Shown here one piece after another: positions 54,508 to 64,000 of a DNA stretch of 64,000 nt; the stretch's first letter is position 1, and each line of letters begins with the position of its first letter. Source of the stretch: Anoplolepis gracilipes. Lineage: Eukaryota; Arthropoda; Insecta; Hymenoptera; Formicidae. The position numbers and the translations under genes were made by a program. A model generated the notes under the pieces. It saw only the letters and a list, made by a program, of their open reading frames with translations, was not told the DNA's origin and ran no database searches. The DNA is taken from positions 1,700,501 through 1,764,500 of the forward strand of contig NW_027328669.1 of assembly GCF_047496725.1 (NCBI RefSeq), read 5' to 3'.

Positions 54508-55487
54508 GTGAAAAAAAAGCGAACAACAAACGGGCATCGAGAAAAACTGACAAAGCAAAGAATCAACATAGTTTGGAGAGACGACAGTTGGTGAACAAAC
54601 TGCACGCGCCGGCAAGAAAAAATTTTCCCCGAAGACACGTCATAGTGCGGGGATACGATGATCTGTGGCAAGCCGACATCGTCGAGATGCGTCCGTATTC
54701 TCGTTTCAACAAAGGTTACCACTACATACTCACCGTCATCGATGTGTTGAGCAAGTATACATGGGCTGTACCACTCAAGAGTAAAGGTGAAAGGGAGACG
54801 GCTGATGCAATCGCCAAAATAATTTGTGATAGCAAGAGATGCTTGAAAAACATGCAAACTGATAACGGGAAAGAATTTTACAATACCGATGTGCAACGGC
54901 TTATACGGAAACATAACATTAATCACTATTCCACATATTCGGTATTGAAGGCGTCTGTCGTCGAGCGATTCAATCGCACGCTGAAGAACGACATGTGGAA
55001 GATGTTTACGCTGAACGGAACTTACAAGTGGATCGACGCGCTATCCCGACTCGTTGCAGAATATAACGCGCGAAAACATCGCACTATCAATATGAGACCT
55101 ATCGATGTTACTCCCACGATCGCTGATAAACTTTTAAATACGGTATACAACAGTATAAAAATTGCTGCTCCTGCAAAGTTTAAAGTAGGTGACCTGGTAC
55201 GCGTTAGCAAATACAAAAAACTTTTCGAAAAGGGTTACACACCAAATTGGACAACCGAGGTGTTTAAGATTGTTAAAGTGCAACATACTAATCCCGTAAC
55301 ATATCTACTCGAGGATTATCGCAAAAAATCTATCGCTGGAGCGTTTTACGAGCACGAGTTGCATCGCACGAATTATCCAGATGTGTATCTCGTGGAAAAA
55401 TACTGCGCGGGAGGGGTGACGAGGTTTACGCGAAATGGCTGGGATTTGATAGCTCGCACAATTCTTGGGTACATAAGGATCATGTAA
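54504..55487 (+). CDS. Retrovirus-type integrase, copy 2, catalytic core intact, chromodomain frameshifted
   Basis: 327-residue frame. D58 (WQADIVEM), D120 (QTDNGKEF) and E154 (VVERFNRT) are present, and the frame passes the site of the copy 1 deletion. Near 55,400 a 1-bp deletion puts the chromodomain (from VYLVEK on) out of frame, giving an aberrant tail CAGGVTRFTRNGWDL. Confidence 0.88.
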   Translation: MSEKKANNKRASRKTDKAKNQHSLERRQLVNKLHAPARKNFPRRHVIVRGYDDLWQADIVEMRPYSRFNKGYHYILTVIDVLSKYTWAVPLKSKGERETADAIAKIICDSKRCLKNMQTDNGKEFYNTDVQRLIRKHNINHYSTYSVLKASVVERFNRTLKNDMWKMFTLNGTYKWIDALSRLVAEYNARKHRTINMRPIDVTPTIADKLLNTVYNSIKIAAPAKFKVGDLVRVSKYKKLFEKGYTPNWTTEVFKIVKVQHTNPVTYLLEDYRKKSIAGAFYEHELHRTNYPDVYLVEKYCAGGVTRFTRNGWDLIARTILGYIRIM

Positions 55488-56963
55488 TTTAATTTTATAA
55501 GAAATACAATGTATTCAATATAAAAATATATGAAATATTTGAAATATACAAAATCATTATTAATACATCCTTTCCAATAGTCATTACAATATATAAAATA
55601 TGAAATATACATACAAGAAAAAAATCACACACATTATATTTTATAAAAATATCTTATAATGTCTCCACGATAACCTATCAGCAGTTGTAGGTACGATATA
55701 CCGCTTGTCGTCGTACAGACTTAGAGCAATTTTCGTTTCGCGGTGTATACCTTGTGTAATTTTGATCTTATACACGATTGACTACGCGTTATTTCAATCT
55801 CTTCGTTCAAACACCGCGTATAATCGTCAAACGTTATCGTTCTCGCAACAACGTTACTCTTGACGCCTTTTACCTTTTTCGTATCCCTCTTACCATCCAC
55901 GCGCAACGTATACACTTTTGCTCTAAGCCCGACAAATTCGGTCATTATGACACCGTTGTTTTCATCCTTCATTAGACCCGGTACCTTTTTATTCACGAGC
56001 GGTATACCGTACGCATTGTCTATCGCATAGTCGCTCGTATCAAATCTGCTGATGTCGCGTTTCATATTCTCGTACACATCGTCGCACTCAATGTGATATA
56101 TAAGACTATCCGTATCAGTGTACATGACTTTGCATCTCTCCCAATACATTGGTACCATATAATCGTGGTGAAATTCGTACAAACATGTCTTGGATATATC
56201 GAGAATACACATACCTACGTAAATTGGTTTGTAAAATTTCACCTCGAGTTTACGTAATTCTACAGCGATTAGATTTTCCGAAAAAATGCTTCTGCTATGA
56301 AAATTTGGTTTTGCAATCAATGTCTCTGCGCCGTACCTTCCGTCCTATTTTGTTAAAAGTTTAACATCTACGCGATTGCACACATTTTCCATCGTTTTGC
56401 CAAACACTGCATTATTCATTAGTTTGTACAAATTTTTTTCAAAATCATTTTTTGCCAGTGTTCTAAATTTTGTGTTGAGTTCTATATAAGTACGGAGCCA
56501 CGGAGATTGAGTGAATTGTAATATACGATGAATTTTTGTAACACGAAGACCGTGACGTGAACATTGCTGCAGGTTGCGGTAATGTATCACGTAACGCTTT
56601 TATCGTATACGGTTGCGAGAAGCTTGCCCTCGCGCTTGCCGGGTGGTTTGTCGCGTGTCGGACAAAACGGTAGGTCAGTGTGCGAATCGTGAAGATGCTG
56701 CGGATACTCGAGATCGACTTCGAGGATGTAGCCTGTAGACGAATCGAGCGCGATCGATGATACATCAAAATTGGAAACATCGACCCACTGAAAATCGGCG
56801 TAGGGCAATGGTTGACACATCGCCCATCCGTATAAATTATTAACATCGAAATACATTAGATACGATGACGGTTTCAATGGGTCGTATGACTGCATGTACT
56901 TGTTATTAGCATGCGCGTATCTGTTGGAACATTGACTCAAACCACCGCGAATACCTCGTTCGT

Positions 56964-57759
56964 TTGTTGTGAGAAATTTATATGAATCTATGAAACGTAA
57001 TTTAATGTGATTTCTCGGTTTGTCTTTCGTACCTTTAACATGTTTTGTAAATGAAATATATTTTTCTTTTGTTATCGGAAGTAAATCGATTCCCCCTTCG
57101 AACGCTGTGGCTATTTCCTCGATTATAAACATTACCATATCGATGTCAGTGAGCAATTCAAACTTAATGTTTGTATGCTTCAACATGGCATCCCACGTGT
57201 ATCCGGGAAGAGTATAGTAATGCGCAGGGTCGAGCCCGTAACTCTTGATACAATTGTCACGAAAATTTTCAAAAACATCGGCTAATAACAAGACATCGAT
57301 TTTTAAATATAGATCGCTATATTCGCCTAGCGTTCTAATGGAGAATCGGTTCCAAACAGTCTCGGCGTGAGCGTAATCGCTCTCGGATACTGTGTTACCT
57401 GTCAAGGAACTGTAAAATGATTCTCGTGATGGTAAACACGCATCTTGCAATTTATCTACGCAGTCAATGTACTCGTATGGGAAGACACCTTTTCTTGTTA
57501 ATAAATTGAAATCTTCGGCGGATAAATTTTTATATTCCGATTGTAAAATTTTGAGTTTATCCTTGCTCAGAAAAGACGCCAATTTGTCGAGACTTGTTGT
57601 GAGAAATTTATATGAATCTATGAAACGTAATTTAATGTGATTTCTCGGTTTGTCTTTCGTACCTTTAACATGTTTTGTAAATGAAATATATTTTTCTTTT
57701 GTTATCGGAAGTAAATCGATTCCCCCTTCGAACGCTGTGGCTATTTCCTCGATTATAAA
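56964..57759. repeat. 166-bp direct duplication inside the copy 2 polymerase gene
   Basis: 56,964-57,129 is identical to 57,594-57,759. In the protein the segment FIIEEIATAFEGG...YKFLTT occurs at its normal place and again just before ERGIRGGLSQ, adding a net 54 residues in frame. Copy 1 has it only once. Confidence 0.95.
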
Positions 57760-58348
57760 GTGAGAATCATAATCAGATAAATTGTGAAATACTATTGGAA
57801 TGCAAAAAGTTTCTTTGTAATTTAGATTGCAATTTGAATGCGCGGGACCTCTGTACCGCCCGGTCAAATGACAATGATCGCGGACGCGCGTATCATCTTC
57901 TACGAATGGTTTCTCACATATATGACACTGAGTCGCACTTCGAAATTCTTTCCATTTATTTTGCGTTAAATTTACCATGGGGACATTGGTTGTTAAAATA
58001 TTTTCTACACGTTACGCCAAATTTTTAAGTTCGTCGGTGAACCATGCAACGCAATTGGCTTCGCGACGAGAATGATACGCGGATAACGAATTATCGTACG
58101 AGCAATGTACTTAATAAGCCATACTAAATACTTGGTGATGTTGATAAAAATTTTCTTCTTCTTTTTTCACCAAAACGCACTCCAGGTCGGCGTACACGAC
58201 GAAAGGTAGTCGCTCCTTCCTGTTGTAGTTGGTGAATGCGAGCCACTTATCCTTATCGCTCGGTAACCGGATAGCGCAGTCGTTCATCTTTCCACAGTCT
58301 ACTGTATGTGATTGCAATTTCTCGACCGAGTGAAAATAGTGCATGCAT

Positions 58349-58421
58349 CTGTAAAATAAAAGTTAAAATTTTTATATCCTTGTTTTAAATATTTTTAGAC
58401 AGTTTTATTAAATATACATAC
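58349..58421 (-). other. Spliceosomal intron of polymerase gene, copy 2
   Basis: Same 73-bp length and same GTATGT/TTTTATTTTACAG ends as in copy 1. Confidence 0.78.
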
Positions 58422-59528
58422 CGATAGCAGATATATTTTTTAGTCTTGTGTTTGCTGAGTTGCATACTAACAAGTCTAGATAGATTCTTGATCCATGCAA
58501 AATGTCCGATATCTTGCGCATCTTGCACGTAGAGCAAGTTGACGTGCTTGTCTCTCTTTTGCTCCGTAAGGTGAATAAGGACAATGTTTTCGTTTTCAAA
58601 ACTGTACACGTTGATTGAAATGTCATTATATATTTCAAATTTTTTAATTTGATTAAGAGTGACTGGAAACTCAATATCTTGGAGATTCAGTACTGTTGTA
58701 TAATGCGGGTACGATGATGGTCGGTGTGTGCATCTTTTTAGCTGGATACAGAGCAGCCACTACCGCCCACGCAAAACATGCATTGTCTTTAGATTGCACG
58801 TTAACCACTGCTCGTTTCATTATTATCTTTCGCGATAATTGCACGTAACATCCGGCGCGCACAGAATTATATTTATTTATATTTACAGTCAAATTTAGTA
58901 TACGCGATAATGCCCATCCGCTATCGCGTTCCTGAAATTCTTCGAGCGATGCAAGGATTGGCTCGACGACTCGCCGCTCATACCACTCGCGTAAATCAGA
59001 TGTATGTAAGAGTTCACAGTTTCTCGTATTGATTGATTTATTGGCATGCTTATCTCCCGCCACAAACTCGCCGTTAAACACTGTATTCACTTTCACACTG
59101 TTATGTTTTTGCATAACGTCTCGCACGTGCTCGAGCACAATGTCACTCGCATCTTCCAAAAATTGACGAGGTTCGATGTGATTATAATTTATAACCGCAC
59201 CAGTCAAGATGCGGCTCACAAACGCCGTATCAATCTCTCGCCATGTGAGTCTCTCCGCGTTATTTTCACTACTATAATCATTACCACTGGGTATAAACTG
59301 TCTCTGCAATCGAGTTTTTGCACCCTCGAGTCGCGCAATTCTTGTCACCAAAGATTGTCTATTTCCGATTAAGAGTCGCGGACGCTTGACACGGCTGTGT
59401 TCTTCAAGCTCTTCGATAAACTCCTCGCAATGCTGCAGCCATCCAAAATATTCACCCAATGTGGTGACTTGGTGGGAACGCTCCAACAAGTCGCGTTCTT
59501 TCTGCTGCACGTTTTCCATTTTTTCTCT

Positions 59529-59903
59529 CTATTTTTGTGTGCAAACGTAACACATATTACGCGACATTATTATATGTAATAAAATTTGACAGCTGCTGCA
59601 CCATCGCATATCTACCTCATCGGGCGATGTAACTTTATGTCTCTGAATTTCGTATATTAATCCGATGTCATCTCGAAAGGTGTCCATACACGAAGCACAG
59701 AGAGCTAGAGCACCACCCGTTGAATAATAAAAGTGTATGGCGCAAATCTTACGTTGATTTTGCGCACGGAGTTGTTCATTTTCTACTACGTTGTTGTCAA
59801 AATCGGTATTACTGCAATCACTAATATAATTACTATCGTCCGACAACGCATGCTCTTCGTCTGACGACTCGTCTATTATCGCTTCGAAATTAATATTTTC
59901 CAT
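59529..59903 (-). CDS. TIR-proximal acidic zinc protein, copy 2
   Basis: 124 residues from ATG 59,903, differing from 1,096-1,470 at only a few positions (e.g. YCSN to DCSN, DDN to NNN). All CxxC pairs conserved. Intact. Confidence 0.72.
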   Translation of the reverse strand: MENINFEAIIDESSDEEHALSDDSNYISDCSNTDFDNNVVENEQLRAQNQRKICAIHFYYSTGGALALCASCMDTFRDDIGLIYEIQRHKVTSPDEVDMRWCSSCQILLHIIMSRNMCYVCTQK

Positions 59904-60129
59904 TTATTCACTATTATGTCACTAACAATTCTAATACCTGACAGTAACCACTCAAATTTTTTTTTTCCACAGCTTCCTCTATGCCCTTTCAAATTGTACT
60001 ATGGTTTGACGGGGCTCTCATTCTTCTTATATTTCGCCTAATGCCGTCTTAACACATCCTACCGAATGTCAACGCTTTTGCATCTATAAAAACGTTCCGA
60101 CATGTTCGTCGCAGCGTCGGCCAAAAATT

Positions 60130-60788
60130 TCTATTGTTTTCCCACGACTTTTATGGCTTCTAAAATGTCCCCCGGCTATAAATCAACCACAAAGATAAAC
60201 ATCTTGCAGTTGCAGTTTTTTCCTTAAAAATTATGGAAGATGTTTCGCTCCAATTTTATGGGAGATTTTCCGCGAGGGTACAAAGCTGCCGAACGCCGGC
60301 GCTTAAAATCTCTTTTTCCATAATATTCTAATGGTCATAAAATGATCATAAAAATTAGAAAAAAAGAAAAAAAAACAGTTTTATGGTTTCTAAAATGTCC
60401 GGCTATAAATCAACCACAAAGATAAACACCTTGCAGTTGCAGTTCTTTCCCTAAAAATTATGGAAGATGTTTCGCTCCAGTTTTATGGGAGATTTTTCGC
60501 GAGGGTGCAAAGCTGCCGAACGTCGACGCTTAAAATCCTAATGATATAATGACCATAAAATGATCATAAAATTAGGAAAAAAAAAACAGTTTTATGACTT
60601 CTAAAATGCTCCCGGCTATAAAATTAACCGCAAAGATAAACATCTACTTTCGAACGTGTGTAGGACCCTTCACCTCCCCACCCCATCCCCCCTTTCCGTA
60701 ACACCAGACCCCTCGCGCTTCCCAGATACCCCCGCCCCCGCACCCCCCTCGGCGCCCCATGGCTTAGAATCCCCACTATAACACTACT
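60130..60788. repeat. TIR of Polinton copy 2
   Basis: Three subterminal units (GGCTATAAATCAACC landmarks near 60,173, 60,404 and, altered, 60,615) then the C-rich terminal block and terminus CTATAACACTACT. Inverse of 1-900. The C-rich block has several differences from copy 1 (for example an extra CACCTCCCCACC). Confidence 0.9.
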
Positions 60789-61009
60789 AATATTTAATAG
60801 ATATCAAATAAATATAGATAATATGAAATAAATCAGATAAAAAGATATCAAATGAAAAAAGAGTAAATATTTAATAGATATCAAGTTAATATAGACAATA
60901 TAAAATTTTAAATATTAGTAAATTAAATATTAAATATTAATTTTAGTAAATCAAATATTAGTGTAAATATTAGTATTAATTAGTATTAATTTATTAAATA
61001 TATAATGAA

Positions 61010-61446
61010 TAATAAAAGTGGTTACCGCTGCATATTCACAAATGTAATAGTGTCAGCATTGGAAAAATAGGAGCAAAAGAAACTTTATTTCGATTTCCGA
61101 AAGATCCAGAAAGGTAAAAATATATATTATATTAAAAATTATTAGAATTATTATAATGAAAATAATAAATGCATTATTTCTATATTATGTTGTAATAAAA
61201 TACATGTCATATGATATATTTAACAGGTGCAAATTGTGGATAGCAGCATGTAACAAGAAAGAATTATATAGCAAGGATCCTGTTACGCTATATAATAATT
61301 ATAGAATATGCAAGAAACATTTTAATAATAAAATGTTTTTGAATTTTAAAAAAACAAGATTACAGCCACACGCTATTCCATCGTCAAATGATAATATTGG
61401 TACATATATATCAATTATTCTTAGTATTATTTTATCTATTTTTTAA
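61010..61446 (+). pseudogene. THAP-domain exon(s), frameshifted
   Basis: An ATG at 61,004 leads into MNNKSGYRC, then a frame change gives KCNSVSIG and ETLFRFPKDPER up to a GTAAAA donor (61,114). After a TTTAACAG acceptor, CKLWIAACNKKEL...YRICKKHF follows (61,228-61,330). This is the C2CH THAP zinc finger that P-element transposases and relatives use to bind DNA. It is on the opposite strand to the P-element transposase to the right, so it belongs to another copy or a host THAP gene. Confidence 0.65.
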
Positions 61447-61449
61447 AAA

Positions 61450-62480
61450 TATTACTAATTATAATTAATGATAATTATTATAAATATATATAATATTAAT
61501 ATTATATATATTATATATGATATTAATATTACTAATTATAATTTATGTATGTGACGCTCTCGGTTGTCATACACATACGTACATACACATTTACCGACGG
61601 ACACCATTTATGCCGGTGCGTGTACAGTCACATGTCGCGGCGTGCTGGTCCAACTGTATCCGTGATAGCTCTTTACCAGTGCGCAAGGAGAAAGTAATAA
61701 ATTGATGATTGAATTAAAAGCGAGTGTATATTTCTACAGTAATAAGTACATATACTGTGATTTCGATCTGAATAAAAATGTAAATGTTAAAATTAACAAG
61801 TGTAAAATGTACAATTCTCTTACTTGACGATTAATGTGAGTGATGAATTTCTTGCAGCGGATGAAGATTTCTTCTATGTATACCTGTTGAACATGAAGCT
61901 CGGAACCACAGTATAAGTAAGTATTATAAAAATTTTTATTATTTTAATATTATTAAAATTATTATAAAAATACTTATACTGTGTCGGAACTCTTTTAGAA
62001 GTATGCGTGTAATTTTGATAATTTCGATATTTTCGAACAGAAACAATTTAGTGCTGGACTGGATCTCTGGAGGGCATGGACGTAAAGAAAAATTTCTTTC
62101 TGTGCGATCAAATCAGTGCGCAAAGAGAAAATGCAGACGAGTCGTAAAAGCGAGTGAAAAAAACGGACTGATTATTTCAATAAAGTTAAATAGAATTAAA
62201 TAGATTAAATAATATTAAATAAGTAGATTAAATACAATTAATAATTAAGTAGAATTTTATTAAGTTCATAAATTGAAAATACAAGCGATTAAAAATATAT
62301 AGATTTCTTATATTACTTGTCGTGTAATCAACATGCATATAGTTAATTGTGTAAATTATTTACATATTTATATATTTACATTTATATATTAGTACTTATA
62401 AATAATATACATACGTAAATATACATCCATACTAATATATATTAGTAAATATAGGCATATATTTTTATACATGCATAATA
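61450..62480. other. AT-rich DNA with two GC-richer islands, no assigned gene
   Basis: Islands at 61,550-61,710 and 61,985-62,170 have exon-like composition (e.g. GACTGGATCTCTGGAGGGCATGGACG) but no recognisable protein. The rest is (TA)-rich. Confidence 0.4.
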
Positions 62481-62487
62481 TATACAT

Positions 62488-63976
62488 TTAACGAACTCTA
62501 ATATAAAATTTAATTAAATAATTTTTTGGAAAATTAGAACATGAATGAGAAAATTCTATTTTTGATAAAATGATTATAAACTTTTGCACTACATTAGATT
62601 GTTTTATAATAAAAAAATTTTCAAAAAATTTTGTATGCATTTCTTTAATATACTGCAGAAGGAGAGAACTTGGAATATACAAACGGCCAAATGTATTTTC
62701 TGTATTGTCATATGCTCTGAAGTAACTATATAATTTTAAACTGTCTAAATCAATACTTTCCTCTAAAAGTAATTTACATGTTTCGCATGTATGCTTTATA
62801 AAACAACGTTTTAATAAATACCCACAAATATACATGAATGCATTTTCTTCAGTTATTGCCATGTTACGGTAATCAAATTTATCTATTTCTATATTAACAA
62901 AAGCGTTATTATTAACTGTCTGAATTTCTAACATATCTGTTTCATTGAAAATTTGTACATTTAACTAACATTTCATCTGTATCTATTTCACAATTTCCTG
63001 TGTTAACTTGACAATAATTTATACAAAATAATATTTTAAACGAGTAATAAAATTGTATTGAAGTAGGATTAAATGCATTACCATGTTGATTACGCACAGC
63101 GCCAACGAAATTCTCTAATGCGTCTTGATTTAAACGTCTTGTAAACAAAAATTTTATATAGCTCTGAGATTTTTCTAATTCTTCTCATAATTGAAGCAAC
63201 GATTTAATAGTAATTATCCAACATTTAATAGATTTGATTGAACGTGTGATATCTTTTCCAGTTTTAGTAATAACTTTTATACGTTGCAAAAAAGATAATG
63301 TATCATTTAAAAAAATATTTTGTTTATTTGAATTTGTGAATGCTTTTTTGTTAGGATTACTATTATAAAGCGTAGAGGAATTTAAAATATCAAATAATTT
63401 GTTAAAACGTTCTATAAACTCTGCTGTAAATGTAGCTTTGAGAAGTAATACGCCTAAACTTATGTATGTATTAAAAGCAGCTGAAACAGAGGCGCTTAAA
63501 ACCTGAGTAGCAAGTTTAACTTTCATTTTTTGGAAATTATTATGATTAACATGTGCCTCTGTTAACTTAGGAGCAAGACGATATTCTTGATTTTTATCAG
63601 CGTTGTACAAATCTATTATGTATTGCCACGATGTAACTTTGTCACCATCAGTTTTAATTTTTAGTATTTGAAATGCTATATTTTGAATACCTGGAGGTAG
63701 ATGAAAGGTACGAGTAAATCGTCTTAACGTTGCGGGATGAGGTAAGCAAAATAATTTTGAAACCGTTTTATAAGCCTTAAGACTAGAGAAATATAACGAC
63801 AAACATTGTTGTTTCAAAACATCACTATATCTTCTGCCTTTGGTATTTATTTTAAATAAACGTGCTTGTTCTTTTATAAAATTTGCTGTTGTTGGTGGAA
63901 AAAATTTATCTATTGCTATGTCTAATAAATTTATATTTATTTCCGGATTTTCTTTTTTCTTCAACATCAATTCCAT
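62488..63976 (-). pseudogene. P-element transposase C-terminal two thirds, broken
   Basis: Minus-strand segments: 63,976-63,185 (GRRYSDVLKQQCLSLYFSS, LPHPATLRRF, LGVLLLKATFTAEFIERFNKL); 63,148-62,942 (FTRRLNQDALENFVGAVRNQ, GNAFNPTSIQFYYSFK), the P-element signature; and 62,934-62,488 (AFMYICGYLLKRCF, CETCKLLL). Stops at 63,185 and 62,942 interrupt the frame. The N-terminal THAP and leucine-zipper parts would lie beyond the right edge. Confidence 0.88.
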
Positions 63977-64000
63977 TTTTTTTACTTTTTTTCAGTTTGC

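Larger units (their letters stand above)
55660..59519 (-). pseudogene. Type-B DNA polymerase, copy 2, multiply broken
   Basis: Exon 1 starts at ATG 59,519; intron 58,349-58,421; exon 2 to about 55,660. Breaks: an extra base near 58,725; TAT-to-TAA after VFSMAY (58,111); a 166-bp internal duplication inserted at 56,964-57,129; a frameshift near 56,595; TGG-to-TAG near 56,346; and a frameshift near 55,740. Motif C (YTDTDSL) is at about 56,125. The endonuclease VII-like Cys cluster is kept (CHIC...DHCHLTGRYRG). Confidence 0.9.
46490..60788 (-). mobile_element. Maverick/Polinton element, copy 2, inverted and truncated at its right end
   Basis: Gene-for-gene inverse of copy 1 from the last conserved gene (46,526) to the TIR ending CTATAACACTACT at 60,776-60,788. 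The opposite end lacks a TIR and lacks the two right-end genes found in copy 1. Nucleotide identity to copy 1 is high throughout by eye. Intact genes here: packaging ATPase, protease, PLA2, integrase catalytic core, left acidic zinc protein, and the 57-residue protein. Confidence 0.92.

Overview
This is a eukaryotic, intron-containing, AT-rich and extremely transposon-dense window. Intron consensus (GTAAGT...TTTTCAG), arthropod TATA/TCAGT core promoters, RTE-, BEL/Pao-, pogo-, Harbinger-, P- and Penelope-type elements, and Polintons with a PLA2 gene all point to an insect. A hymenopteran, perhaps an ant, is my best guess by family resemblance only. No bacterial features are present and almost nothing looks like conventional host genic DNA; the one candidate host gene is a three-exon gene at about 36.4-37.5 kb on the minus strand.

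The window is dominated by two closely related copies of one Maverick/Polinton (adintovirus-like) element in opposite orientation. Copy 1 spans 1 to about 15,993 (plus sense) and copy 2 about 46,490 to 60,788 (minus sense). Both carry the same gene series: an acidic zinc-binding protein beside the terminal inverted repeat (TIR); a protein-primed type-B DNA polymerase with a 73-bp intron; then, on the opposite strand, a retrovirus-type integrase with chromodomain, a heptad-repeat protein, a small fibre-like coiled-coil protein, a DUF8207-like protein and a packaging ATPase; then, back on the first strand, a small protein, a parvovirus-type phospholipase A2, an adenain-type protease, a minor capsid protein, a 57-residue protein, the double-jelly-roll major capsid protein, and two conserved proteins of unknown function. 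Copy 1 has both TIRs (the left one loses its last bases at the window edge). Copy 2 has one TIR and is cut short at the other end. Both are broken by scattered stops and frameshifts. Most differ between copies, but one frame break in the capsid gene is identical in both.

At 14.2-19.6 kb the right end of copy 1 plus its flanking DNA (the 3' part of a Penelope-like element into which the Polinton inserted) is present twice in tandem (period about 2.72 kb), with a GT microsatellite at the junction. The duplicated unit carries two small minus-strand genes. One is a paralogue of the zinc protein at the other end of the element and has three consecutive SUMO-interaction-like motifs.

From 19.6 to 46.5 kb lies a pile of other elements: an RT-deleted RTE-type LINE (20.8-22.5 kb), a 119-bp satellite (23.2-24.3 kb), a decayed BEL/Pao retrotransposon (25.6-29.6 kb), a mariner fragment, a pogo-type transposon with 0.2-kb TIRs (30.9-35.9 kb) interrupted by a 2.3-kb foldback element containing a perfect 430-bp (AC)n tract, the minisatellite-containing candidate gene, several MITEs, a composite inverted repeat carrying tRNA-like SINE ends and a piece of the same minisatellite, and a PIF/Harbinger element (41.5-45.8 kb) with its transposase and Myb/SANT genes. 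After copy 2 there is a broken THAP-domain exon (plus strand) and a decayed P-element transposase (minus strand) running off the right edge.
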